DNA from: Zea mays
Taxonomy: Eukaryota; Streptophyta; Magnoliopsida; Poales; Poaceae
Assembly (NCBI RefSeq): GCF_902167145.1
Contig: NC_050103.1
Span: forward strand, 31,480,284 to 31,544,283
Direction of reading: 5' to 3'
Length of the DNA stretch: 64,000 nucleotides
A model generated the notes under the pieces. That model searched no databases. It was not told where the DNA came from and was given only the letters and a program-made list of their open reading frames with translations. A program made the position numbers and the translations under genes. Of the stretch, positions 10,501 through 21,939 are shown in pieces; position 1 is the stretch's first letter; the number at the start of each line of letters is the position of its first letter.

Positions 10501-11717
10501 GATACTTTCCCCTCAATTCAAATGAGAGGTCTAGGATTAGGAAAAGATCAATTAACTACACCTCAATAAATGATACGCTTTATCGATGTTCAAGTGATGG
10601 CATTCTACTCTGTTGCCTTGCCGGAGATGAAGTGATAAAGGCCTTAAAAGAAGTCCATGCTGGAGTGTGCGGAGCGCACCAATCCGGACCTCAACTACAT
10701 TACCAACTTAAACATTTAGGCTATTATTGGCCTACCATGTTCGATGATTGCATGAAATTCGCGAAAAGGTGCCATGAGTGTCAAATACATGGCAACTTTA
10801 TACATCAACCACATGAACCATTACATCCCACTAGCATGTCCTGGACATTTGAAATGTGGGGGATGGATGTAGTTGGAACGATTCACCCACCATCATCCAA
10901 AGGACATAGATTTATTTTAGCCGCCACGGACTATTTCTCCAAATGGGCAGAAGTTGTGACATTAAAAGAGGTAAAAGCTGAAAATGTAGAAAACTTCATA
11001 AGAACTAATCTCATATATCGATTTGGTCTGCCGAGTAGAATGATATCTGATAATGGGTCAAATTTTAGGACCAAACAAATCGAGAGGATGTGTGCCAAAT
11101 TTAAAATCAAGCACAACTTCTCTACTGGATATAACCTGTCCGCTAATGGTCAAGCGGAAGCATTTAATAAAGTGTTATGCAAATTGCTTAAAAAGATGGT
11201 CTCACATAATAAGAGGCACTGGCATGAAAAGCTACTAGAGTCCTTGTGGGCGTATAGAGTTACGACGCGAACAGCAACAGGGATGACCCCTCACTCCCTT
11301 GTATATGGGGGAGAAGCAGTCTTGCCATTAGAAATACAAATTGCCTCTTTACGAGTTGTCATTCAAGAAAAACTCACAGAAGACGAAGCGACAAAATTGC
11401 GCTTAAAAGAATTAGATAACTTAGAGGAAAAGCGACTTCATACATTGCAAAACTTGGAGGCATACCAAGCTAGGATGTCTAGAGCTTTCGATAAGCGATT
11501 AAAAAGAAGATCGTTTAAACAGGGGGACCTGGTGCTAGCAGTTATCCGCCCCATGAATATCTCTCATCGAATAAAAGGAAAATTTGAGCCTAAATGGAAA
11601 GGCCCATATGTAGTAAAAGATGTTTATTCAAGTGGCGCATATCGAATTATTTCTGCTGACGGCGAATATTACCATCCACCAATAAATGGAAAATTCTTAA
11701 AACGCTACTATGCTTAA
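10501..11717 (+). CDS. Integrase of element B (5' truncated, otherwise open)
   Basis: The frame is open for about 405 codons from the element A junction to a TAA at 11715-11717. It encodes the HHCC zinc-binding region (HAGVCGAHQSG, then CHECQIHG), the DDE core with first Asp in WGMDVVGT, second in ISDNGSNF and Glu in NGQAEAFN, and a C-terminal domain with FEPKWKGPYVV and NGKFLKRYYA. Integrase inserts the double-stranded element DNA into the host chromosome in the nucleus. The real upstream part of pol is outside the window; the open frame extending left into LTR A is chance. Codon use is AT-rich, unlike the GC-rich pol of element A. It is older than A yet has no stops. Confidence 0.93.
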
Positions 11718-12640
11718 AAATCACCATTTGCTACAACGCTTTAAGAGCCTAAACTGCAAGCGCCAAAAACAAAAAAAAAATAAATCCATCGTATGCTCCA
11801 ACGCTTCATGAGCCTAAACTGTAAGCAACAAGAAAAACATATATGCTCCATCGCTCACGAGCTTAAACTGTTAGCGAGAAATAAATAATAAAAAAAATAA
11901 AACCATCATATACTCCAACGCTTCATGAGTCTAAATTGTAAGCAACAAGAAAAAACATATATGCTCCATCGCTCACGAGCTTAAACTGTTAGCGAGAAAT
12001 AAATAATAAAAAAATAAAACCATCATATGCTCCAACGCTTCATGAGCCTAAACTGTAAGCAACAAGAAAAAACATATATGCTCCACCACTCATGAGCTTA
12101 AACTGTTAGCGAGAAATAAATAATAAAAAAAAATAAAACCATCATATGCTCCAACGCTTCATGAGCCTAAACTGTAAGCAACAAGAAAAAAACATATATG
12201 CTCCATCACTCATGAGCTTAAACTGTTAGCGAGAAATAAATAATAAAAAAATAAAACCATCATATGCTCCAATGCCTCATGAGGCTAAATTATAAGTAAC
12301 AAAAAACATACATGCTCCAATGCTCACGAGCTTAAACTGTTAGCAAGAAGTAAAAATAATAATATTGTCATATTCTGCATCGTTCATGAGCTTAAATTGT
12401 TAGCAGGAAATGAATAAGAAAAAAAACCATCATATGCTCCAATGCTTTAAGAGCCTAAATTGCAAGCGCCAACACAAAAAATAAATCCACCATACGCTCC
12501 AATGCTTCATGAGCCTAAACTGTAAGCAACAAAAAAAAACATGCTCCAACCTTTTTCATGAGCTTAAAAATCACATAGTTTATCGATAAAATCTAGGTAC
12601 GATGGATCTCACTGAGCCTAGATTACGAGTAACAAAATAT
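11718..12640 (+). repeat. Tandem array after pol of element B, unit about 115-118 bp
   Basis: Each unit has two related halves: ATGCTCCAACGCTTCATGAG with CCTAAACTGTAAGCAACAAG, and ATGCTCCATCGCTCACGAGC with TTAAACTGTTAGCG, separated by A-rich spacers. Copies are regular from about 11840 to 12300 and decay towards 12640. No ORF is present. Confidence 0.85.
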
Positions 12641-13130
12641 ATATAAACTCCATTGTTGTGAGCAAAATAAATGAATATTACATTGCCGTACGAACGCCGA
12701 ACACACAAACAAAAAAAAGAACACGCTACAGGGCATTGAAGCAAAATGGAATATTCACATGTAAAATAAAGCTACCGGAGAGCATGGCGCACATTTAATT
12801 TGTAAAAAAAACTGACATGGATACGTGTGTACTCCTATGGATCAGCAAGAAATAGATTGCCGAATACACTATTATGTTTCAGGGAGTTTTGAATTTAAAC
12901 AAGGGATGACAACGACTATTGTTGTATAGGCAACTATTGTGTATGTTATTATGATAAACCATATCGCGTACATATACAGATACGAAATTATATTATGGCA
13001 AAAAAAGTATGTCCTCTGGTTATAAATATTATGCCTATATAAGACATAATTCTTTTAAATGTAAAATGATGTTTCGAGATCCGGATCCATTAATATAAAT
13101 ATTCTCACATTCGGACCTCGAGTGGGAATC
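12641..13130 (+). other. AT-rich segment between tandem array and probable LTR of element B
   Basis: No ORF or repeat is visible in this stretch. It ends with CCTCGAGTGGGAATC directly before TGTTGACACGG, which may be the polypurine tract region. Confidence 0.4.
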
Positions 13131-14170
13131 TGTTGACACGGATTTTAGCCTTATCAAAATATATGCTATACAGTTTAAATAACTTCGATTAATGTGACCT
13201 TTAAATATTCATATAAATATATGAATATTTAAAGTAGCCATTGATTCGTAATATTCTTGTGCTATAAATATTTAGCGGACCAAGATATTGAAACATATAC
13301 GGCTTCAAATATAAATATCTATACAAATATATGGCCAACAAACAGTCAACATATAATGTGATTTATATGCATACACCCGTTAATCGTTATATTTATTTAG
13401 CTAGATAAATAGATAGCAGAAAACATGACACGTGCAAATGACTAATTGTCGATAAAAATGTAAATAAAGCACATATAAAATGTAATTTATAGCACATGAC
13501 CCGTTAATCGTTATATTTTATCTAAGTTAATATATGTAGATAAATATAGTAAGATAGCGCTATTTAAAACAGCAATAACAACAAAAAAATAAAATATAGA
13601 TAATAAATAAATATATTAAAATAAAAAAAATAATAACATAAGAAAGGGCATGGGCACTTGGGCAACATCGGCGCAGCGCCCTCTTACCAGAAGATTCTCT
13701 GGTGACTAAATAAAGAGAAATAAAAAAAAGAAAATATCAGAATATATGGTTAACTTTTCCACGTTCACGAATCACGAGCGCAAGCCCGCCAGCGTGTTTC
13801 TTGCCGCACAAATGTTTGAACGCTTCCCCACGCAACCGGCGAAGCAGAAAGCACACCTCCTAACGCACGTCTCCGTGCCCTTGAACGCACGTCTACAGTT
13901 TTAGTGCTTGCTTTTCCCGCCCCGCGCGCAATACGACATACACTTTTTCCCGCTCACTCGTTCAAGCCGCTGTTTTTACCGTCTATAAATAAATGTCCAC
14001 CGGCAGATAAGCGGGCCGAAACAAAAAAAAACACAGAACTGCCGTCAGGCTGATGTGTTCACTCGATGATTTCGAAAAGGCAAAAACCATCGCTAGGCTG
14101 CTACTGCGCCGATACAAAAAACAAAAAAAAGGGAGAGGTCCCAGGTTGTTCGTCGATCGCTGCTGCCTAT
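13131..14170 (+). repeat. Probable 3' LTR of element B (start supported, end uncertain)
   Basis: TGTTGACACGG at 13131 follows a purine-rich CGAGTGGGAA stretch. A promoter-like region with TATAAATA lies about 850 bases downstream, at 13984. The LTR end could lie anywhere between about 14170 and 14945; I found no matching terminus. Confidence 0.4.
13984..13991 (+). promoter_or_regulatory. TATA box, probable LTR B promoter
   Basis: TATAAATA in the context GTCTATAAATAAATG follows a GC-richer stretch (13770-13970) within otherwise AT-rich DNA. Confidence 0.55.
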
Positions 14171-14199
14171 TAGGTTCTGAAGGTGAAGGGCTCCATCGA

Positions 14200-14850
14200 C
14201 AAAAATAGGCAAGAAAACTCTCCATCAAGCACCTCTTTCTAAAAGCACCTTTTTCTAAGACATGCCTTAGAGAGAACTGGTTCCAGAGACCTCAAAAGCA
14301 TATCCTTGAGGAATATCGCGTCATTCAGTAACTTAAGGGTATACCCTTAAGACAGATCACGTTGTACGTGCATATACGCCGTTGTGGCCTATCGCAAAGG
14401 TCTACTGCAAGGTAAGAGAAGCCCCTCACGTTGTCACACTGATCTTTGTCTTCTTTATCTTCGTGTTGTGTTGTAGATATGAAATCAGGAACAAGTGCTA
14501 AATTTGATATCATGCCAAAAATAATTATACTCCACACATAGGTATAAATTATCGTGAATATATGCGGTAAGTTGTACGTGGAAATCGAAATTCTATGTTA
14601 AATATTGTTCAAAAAATATATATTTGCGCGCTTCATCGGCAAGAAATTCCCTGTCAAGCACCTCTCTCTAAGGCATACCTTAGAGAGAAGCTGGCTCAAA
14701 AAACTTCAAGGGCATACCCTTGACCCCATCAAGCACCTCTCTCTAAAGCATACCTTAGAGATAAACAGGCTTAAGAAACCGCACGGTGTTATACACCGTT
14801 GTAGCCTATCAAAAAAAAATAAATATTTAGTGCAAGGTATGGTGGCCGAT
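14200..14850 (+). other. Hairpin cluster with CATA or short loops, two diverged module copies
   Basis: Perfect or near-perfect inverted repeats occur at 14332-14351 (a 20-bp palindrome of CTTAAGGGTA type), 14664-14687 (CTCTCTAAGG, loop CATA, CCTTAGAGAG), 14707-14722 (CAAGGG, loop CATA, CCCTTG), about 14740-14762 and 14783-14799 (ACGGTGT, loop TAT, ACACCGT). The blocks at about 14200-14420 and 14640-14850 are diverged copies, both containing ATCAAGCACCTCT and a GTTGT(G/A)GCCTATC end. An intron-like GCAAGGTAAGAG to TTGTAGAT stretch lies at about 14410-14476. Confidence 0.6.
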
Positions 14851-14945
14851 CAGACTGCCAAGATGAGAAATGGGAATAATCGTTTCTCTCCACCCTTCAT
14901 AAGATCAACGTGTGTGCTACCTGTTAGGGTATTCATACCATTTTT

Positions 14946-15673
14946 TAAGCCATAACCGCTCATGCTAATTAGACGGCTACATCATCATAAAAAACATCCG
15001 AAATGCCACAAACAAAAAAAAGAAAAGAGTTGGGTCGGCTCAAACTAAACTAAACTAAATAATATGCAATAAAATAAAATAAATAATGAATCATGTAGGC
15101 TACGATCTAGGCTGATCTTAGACTTGTCTAATTAAAAAAAGAGTAAATAAAGATAAAAAAATGAAAAACCGTTCATGTCATAACAAACACAAAATAAAAA
15201 CAAATTCTTTACACGGTAAGGTTGGTTCCCACCAAATATTAGTTTGACTAAAATTAATTAATCAACTCCATACATTATAATGAAGTTCGGCATTGCACTA
15301 TAGCATGTCGTATCAAAAAACATGCGAGATAAAATACCTCACGCTCTTATTTCAATATATGTGTATTCACACAATCAACAGGCAAACAATCTAATATCTA
15401 AAAGGCATACCGACGTCCGAAATATGCCATATTTATGTATACTTGAAATATGCACTATGTTATATCTATAAAAAGTCACATCTAACTAAGTCCTTAAACT
15501 AAATTAAATAGCATCACATATAATCCGTGGTCAAATACCACAATATAAGCATATATGTCTATCTTGGTAAAATAAATTGATTGCACATGCCATAATTTAA
15601 TGTAGCGCTACAATATATCTATCCAAGACAAATATTTCAGCCTCAACCCAAACAAAAATGTTGTATGACCCAC
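14946..15673 (+). other. Unassigned AT-rich DNA
   Basis: No ORF above 60 codons, no repeat and no recognisable transposon end is visible. Confidence 0.4.
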
Positions 15674-15676
15674 TAA

Positions 15677-16029
15677 GAGCAACTCCAATAGTTATGTAAA
15701 TTTTAGCTCTCTAAATCACATATTTAAGAAGTTGCTAAATGGCTTTTGGAGTAAAAAATGTGAGTTCTTCAATAGTTCTCTAAATATAGGTTATAATTTT
15801 GTTTTGTATCTATCCATATAAAAAATAAGTCACAAAAACTACATAATGCCATCAACATTTTTGTTTAGGGAGTTGTTAAATGGTTGCCAAATATACATAA
15901 AAAATAAGGTTAGATGATAAGTTGTTAAATTTAGCAAGTTCATTTAGAGAACTGTTGGAAAATAGTTTTTATATTAAGTACCTAAATTATTAATTTAGAA
16001 AGTCTTTTAAAGAACTACTGGAGTTGCTC
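15677..16029 (+). mobile_element. Tourist-like (PIF/Harbinger) MITE, 353 bp
   Basis: The left end GAGCAACTCCAATAGTT and the right end, read on the other strand as GAGCAACTCCAGTAGTT, match at 16 of 17 positions. Both ends are flanked by TAA (15674-15676 and 16030-16032), the three-base TWA duplication typical of PIF/Harbinger elements. The interior is AT-rich with no ORF, so the element is non-autonomous. It does not overlap any gene. Confidence 0.85.
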
Positions 16030-16032
16030 TAA

Positions 16033-16751
16033 GTATGCATAAATTGTAAAATATATCAATTTATGGTCCTGCATTATTCAATAAAGACTATTAAATCCAG
16101 TCTTCAAAATAAATCATGTGCATAGGTAATACAATGCACTATCAACTAAAGAGGCAAATACTAAGAGATGAATTCTCTCTAATCTGTCCATGATAAAGTA
16201 TATGTAGTGTCCCAAAAGGCATATATACTCAAATAATTAAAAAAGGGTCGCATGCCGAGTTATTGAAATTCAACGCTATGTCATAGCTTCAACAAATGAC
16301 AAGATACTCATAAAAATATATGCGTGAATTAAAATATATGCAAATTATGATTCGGCAAGGAGTTGACCAAGATATCAAATAACCATGCAAGAGGTATCTC
16401 TTAGCTCGTCAACAATGAAGTCACATCAAACTTGCCAAGTTTAGACAAACACATACAACTTTCTAGGACTACATGAGGCGAAGACTTTTGTTTTCTTTTG
16501 TAGTTTGTAATAGGCTAGCCATATGATGTAATCTTTCTTTTATGTACTCATGTTGGAACTCTTAATCAGGGGTTTTCTCCACGGAGATGTAATTAACATA
16601 ATTTTTATGCAAAAATAAGAATTATGGAAGTATGAGTCTGCAATACCTGTATTATTTACTCTATTATATCTAAATTAAAACTTGTCTCTGTTGGCATGGA
16701 GATGGCGCTTTTGCCGCTGTGTTCCCGACATCATAAAATAATCACCAAGTG
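16033..16751 (+). other. Unassigned AT-rich DNA
   Basis: No ORF or clear repeat is visible. The stretch at about 16490-16560 resembles LTR or UTR tail sequence but has no defined ends. Confidence 0.35.
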
Positions 16752-17125
16752 TGCTAGGACCAAGTCTCACACATATGATGACACATGGTACATAAACGAA
16801 TGTCACATCTTTACTATATAATAGGAGTTCTATACAAAATAGCTAAATAATTACATCATATGCAGACAACGATCCAGCAACCATAAAGTTGACTGGGAGA
16901 CGATGGCCTAGACCACTCATGAACTCATCACAGCATCCTTCATGCACCTCATCCAGTGGTACCTGTCCTTGGCCTGGGGGATGTGAGTACAACAAGGGTG
17001 AGCTCACATACGTTCATCGCTCAACAAGTTGTGGAGAATAATGTGCAAAAACTTACCAAAGGTGGGAGCTCATGTGAAGTGTAAGGCTTACCAAAGGAGA
17101 TGATTAAAGTTAAGCATTGCTTTTC
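16752..17125 (-). repeat. Inverted copy of a chromovirus LTR end
   Basis: This block is the reverse complement of 32425-32805 at roughly 80-85% identity by eye. Shared landmarks include CTCACACATA, GATGGCCTAGACC, GTGAGTACAACAAGGGTGAG and CATGTGAAGTGTAAGGCTTA. Before element T inserted, the two copies lay about 350 bp apart as an inverted pair. Confidence 0.75.
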
Positions 17126-17341
17126 GGACGAGGGATTCCTATATTGCCCTTCTTAGAAACCGTAGCGGGTTTTCTAAAGCTAGTGGAACTTTGTAAAGGA
17201 CTCGTAGTGCTACCCTGCCTCGTCTCCTCGGCAGAGATAAATGGGAAGTCATGATCCCTTGGTAAATGGGTAACATGACTTGTGGATAAAGGGTGCAACC
17301 TCTGCAGAGTTTAAAACCGGTATATCAGCTGTGCTCGCGGT
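17126..17341 (+). repeat. Chromovirus LTR remnant hosting element T, left part
   Basis: It shares landmarks with the R/U5 region of LTR E at 60430-60620: CTTTGTAAAGG, GTAGTG(C/A)TACCCTGCC, CTCTGCAGAG against CATCTACAGAGG, and TATAT(C/T)AGC(T/C)GTGCTC. It ends in GCGGT, the left copy of the element T target duplication, and continues at 32294. Confidence 0.7.
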
Positions 17342-20300
17342 TGTGGCGGAACTGCCCGAATTATTCCAACTTAAGTGCCTAAGCCCCGCCTTAGAGGCTA
17401 GACCACACTTAAATGGGAATAACCCGTCAATCCCTCGGATCTAGTCCGACACGGCCACTAACAGGATCAAGTACCACAATCTCACTCGATGGTGAGTCAC
17501 AGAGCAAATACAATAAAGCATAAAACCAAACATGTCAGAGTATTAAATTATTACAGCATCATCATTATCATCGGAGTTTTTGCAAAAGTAACCATCATTG
17601 TTCGAAGTGCAGCGGAAATAAACTAACGGTAAATAAATGGAGAGATGGGGAAGCCTGTCCCATCACTCCTCATGCTCCTCCTTAGCCGAGGCAGGGTCCC
17701 ACTCGACAGTCCAACCCGGTGGCAAGATGGACGGCCAAGTCACTCCAGCAACCATTTCTTCCAGAGAACCTGTAAAAAATTATGCCACAAGCAAGGCTGA
17801 GTATACTAATACTCAGCTAGACTTACCCGGTGTGAGGAGTCTACTCCTCTACCTCTAGACATGCAGCTGTTTGGCTGTGGGGTTTGGTTGCCAAAAGCAC
17901 TAGCTGAGTTTCTAAATCAAGTTTTTAACTTTGTCAAAATTAAGTGTGACTCTCTTAAGGCTAAAAGTGGACTATCTATTCATACATGGTAGCAAGCATT
18001 TTTAGCAATCAACATCTTATATCAACTCATCATATTTCCACTTGTTACTCAATGCAGTACAATGGATCAAGCAGTCTCATTAGCTGCGAGAAGCAGACGA
18101 TTCGAATCGAGTTTTTATCCTTGCAAGGTAAACCTAAACACACGACATGTAGGGGCACTCCGTCCCCACACACATCAATCGTCCCCATCGATTCCCTGGC
18201 AACAGATCAGGGCTCACCGCCTTGGCGTACAATGCCCCACTGACCCCGACTGGCCGTCGTGCAGTGACCGCACTTGTACCCACCATAACCGGAATGGGAG
18301 ACCTCGTCTCAGGTCGCGTGAGGGGATATGTCTGCGGGCAGGTTCACTCAGGTACTAGGCTTACCGATTTACCATATTTCTCGGTATGTGTTTAGTACGT
18401 TCAAACGCTTGACACAGGTATCCGCACGTTAATCCTTATTCCATTTTCCATCTCGTAAACAACCAATCCCCATGGATTGTTGTCCACCAACTAGTATCAT
18501 GATAGTGTGAAAGTGGGTACAATCAATTTCCTGATCTCGCGCGAGTGCTAGAAAAATCACTCGTCTTCTACCAAGATCCCAATTAAATAAAGCAACTACT
18601 CGACCTATCATACTAGTATTCATCTCAAAAGGGTTCCTGAGATCATGCAACTAGGGTTTCAAACAATTCCTAAACCTAAGTGCACAATCAATCCTACAAT
18701 CATTAAGTGAAGTAAAATAGCATAAATAACAGGTTATGCATAAAACCGGGGCTTGCCTTCCAAAGCAGTGGCAGGCAGGTCCTCTGGTGCAGGCTCGGGT
18801 GCTGGATCTGGGGCTACCTCGTGAGCAGCTCCTTGCTCCGGCACGAGGATGTACTCTCCGTCAGCAAGGTTACAGTCTATCGAAATGCAATGAACATGTA
18901 TGTCATGATTATGCAAGATTTAATAACATTATGCTAAAAAGAACTACGTCAAGAAGTAACTTAGGGTTTCTTAGTCATGCGGGGCTTCCAGTGGGTTAGG
19001 CTTATTACTCTTTAGGCTTGGGTTTTTAGTGAAGATAACATAGTGGATTGGTATTGCCTTGATACATTTAAGTGGACAGATTATAAAGGTCTTAGGATGA
19101 CATTGGTTTGCATTATTCGTTTTCCTTGCTTTAATTTCCATTTAGGGTTTCTAGTGTAGGTTTGAACTACGACAGTGTTTTAATAATTTCCAAAAATTCT
19201 GTAAAAATTACAGTGGGTTGTCATTTGCTATTCTAGCTTGTTTAAAGAATTTGATGCTTAAAGTACAAAGGCTAGGCTTTAAACAAAAATAACAATAGTT
19301 AGGCAAAATGGGCCACTTCACACTACATCTCTTAGTTAGGGGTAGGTTCTGTCCTAAAGGTTATTTTTGCTGGCATCCCATAGTAATAATAGGCTTCTGT
19401 GCTAAAAGTTACAGAAAACTAAGGGGTGGTTACTTAGTTATGATTTTCTTAAGTTTAATGTCAAAAAGGCACTTTCTACTACATTATTATTTGAAAAATA
19501 TCAAACAGTAGATTTCATATTTTTCCTAAGTTCTCATTAATAAAACATTAGTTATCCCAAGGGTGGGGGTGTTTTTACCTTGGGGTTATTTTTGTAGGGT
19601 TTTTCTAAGTTATCCTTAGTTTATTAAAATAAAAGGTATCCTACTTATTTTATACTAAACCAGGGTATGATATATTTTTCCAGTGAACTAGATTAAACAA
19701 GTATCCTAACAAAAATAGAGGTGCTCTCTGGTTCATTGTTTAAATTACATTTTCTATTTTTCTTATCCTTAAACATATTATAGAATAAGGGGTAAAAACT
19801 AACTTAATGGAGTCGACAGAGAGGTTTAACATTTTTATTTGGGTTAGTAGGTAGATACAAACTTCTTAAAATTTTTCTAACCCCAGTCAAATAGTGCAAC
19901 TAATTTTGGCCCTATTATTAAGCTATTGGTAAAAACTATAATTAAATCAGAGCTTTAAAGTTTTCTATACTACATAGGGGGTTTTATATTTTTCTTAAGT
20001 AGGTTACATTATTTAGAGTCTGACAAAATTGGTTTGACCAAATTTGGATGAATTAAACAGAAGTTATGAATTTTCAAAGTTTCTGTCCAATTTAAAAAAC
20101 AGATTTAATAAAGGTTTTCTGGAAAAACAGTTTACACCGAGGTCCCTGGGTTTAAACTAAATCAACCTTCGCAAATCTACCCTCGCGCCACTATTCCCTG
20201 TGTCTCTGACATTTCACAAAACCCCCTGACCTTCTCTCCCTCTCACCCGCAGTCCTTCCCCTTATGCAAACAGTAACCGCGGGAAAGAAAAGGGTGGCGC

Positions 20301-21691
20301 GGCTTACCGGCGGCGAGGGAGGTCCGGCGAAGGGTGGGGTTGGCTCGGGGAGACTCTGGCGGTCACGTCGAGGTACGGCTTGACGTCGGGGATGGCCGGA
20401 ATCGCCCGGTCCACGCGTGCAGGCGGGTGTCCTCGTCGGCGGCGAGTACACCGGCCAAACCACGGCGAACTGGTTCAATCCGAGGGCATGGTGAGCTTCA
20501 CGGGGTAACGTAGCGACCGTATGCACAAGGAATCGAAGGATGGTGGAGTGGTTTACCCGGTCCACGTACTCCGGCGGGGTTGAGAGCTCCGGCGAGCGTG
20601 GACTGGCCTCTCCGGCGAAGCAAACTCCGATTCCTTGCTCGGGGAGCTTCACGGAGGTGTGCACAGTCTTCTCCGAGAGCTGGACGGAGTTGGGAATGGC
20701 TCGTATACGGTGGCAGAGGGATTGGGCGGCCGCGGACACGCTGCGCACGGGCAAACGGCGACGAGCTAGACTCCGGTGAGGTTTGAGGGTGCGCGGAAGG
20801 GTACAATCGAAGTCTGGGAGGGTTTTATAGGCGCGGGCGCGGGTCATGGCGCTGGCTTGGCTCGGGCGCGGCGCTGGGCGTGCGAGGGCGCGCGCGAGCG
20901 TGCTCTGGCGCGGGCAGAAAGCGTCGAACACGTGGAGGTGTGTTTCTTCCATTGTTCAAACGTCTCCAGAGATCGCAAACGTGTGAATCTTGCCATGAAT
21001 CCAGCGCAGACCTCTTCCTGGCACCTAGGGCTATCTCACATGTGTGAGTTCCAATGGAGGATACGCCCTAGATCAGGAGATAGACGGGCGCCAAATCTGG
21101 CTTGTCTCACTGCCCACATTGCGACAAAACTGATGTCAAGAGCTGTCAAACGTCCGAGTCTCAGCTTCCACTTTTTCCAGGGGGTGCCTTAAGTGGTATA
21201 CCACATTTTTGGTATAGAACCTAAGTGGTTTTGGTGCCATCTTCAAGATGAACACGGTTGAACTTTGGATTAGGGTTAGAATTTGACTTAGAGGGAAATA
21301 GAGAGCTCTAGCTCTCCCTCCACTTGGAGATTTGAATTGGGGTTTCTCCAGGGGTCTTTTTGCAATATTTCCCTCCCCTAATTGATGGTTACAAGGTTAG
21401 TTAAGGTTTGGGTAAAAATTACTCATGCTTTGCACACTTGTTCACTCTCTTTCCCTTCTTACCTAGGGTTTTGGGAGATAGGGTTTAAGAGAGGTCTAGG
21501 GTTCTTCTCCCCTCTTATCCAAGGTAGTAAGTGTGCAAGGATTAGAGTAATGCTTTTGGTTACTCAAAATCCTTGGTTAACATCTAGCTTTCCAAGGCCC
21601 TCATGCTTTTGTCCCTTAAGTTCTTCCACATGTGATTATAGCCTTTAGTATCAAGGTGGGTTCTAACCAAGGTAACACCTGGGGTGTTACA
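17342..21691 (-). repeat. 3' LTR of element T
   Basis: On plus it begins TGTGGCGGAACTG and ends GGGGTGTTACA; in element orientation it runs TGTAACACCCC to GTTCCGCCACA. It is 4350 bp, long for a plant LTR. It has a GC-rich block at about 20190-20950 downstream of a minus-strand TATA box (20823-20829). ORFs in that block, such as a 253-codon frame at 20191-20952, are broken in the other LTR copy and are probably not coding. Confidence 0.95.
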
Positions 21692-21707
21692 GCCCTCCCC
21701 CCTTAAA
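21692..21707 (-). promoter_or_regulatory. Polypurine tract of element T
   Basis: On minus the sequence is CTTTAAGGGGGGAGGGC, directly before the TGTAAC start of the 3' LTR. This is the expected plus-strand primer. Confidence 0.85.
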
Positions 21708-21939
21708 GGAATCTCGCCCCGAGATTTAGGTAGAGTCCCTTGGAGGGTGCTTGAAGGTGTGCTGGTGTTGTTTTCCCTTTATACTTAAGTTTCTCTTACT
21801 AACTGCTCTTCGAATGTCATCCTCTTTGCAACTTCAGAAGGAAGCCCTTCTTAAGTTAAATCCACAACTTAGACTATCCTTGTTATCTAAGTTTTTTTAT
21901 AATTGAATTCAAAGGGCAGGTGGGGGTGGGGTTTTGGGG

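Larger units (their letters stand above)
10501..14945 (+). mobile_element. Element B: AT-rich Tat-lineage (Grande-like) retrotransposon, 3' part; right end uncertain
   Basis: The sequence resumes in mid-integrase immediately after LTR A, so element A inserted into element B's pol. Downstream come a tandem array, an AT-rich segment, a probable 3' LTR start at 13131, a TATA box at 13984 and a hairpin cluster to 14800. I could not place the right end: no matching terminus or target duplication was found, and the 5' part is outside the window. The Grande-like label rests on integrase style and on tandem repeats after pol. Confidence 0.65.

Noticed and set aside
20191..20952. 253-codon minus-strand ORF in the element T LTR.
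   Set aside because: It is split in the other LTR by a frame change and lies in a GC-rich transcribed leader; no domain is seen.
20776..21192. 138-codon plus-strand ORF duplicated at 31379-31789.
   Set aside because: The duplication reflects the LTR pair; the strand is opposite to the element and no motif is seen.
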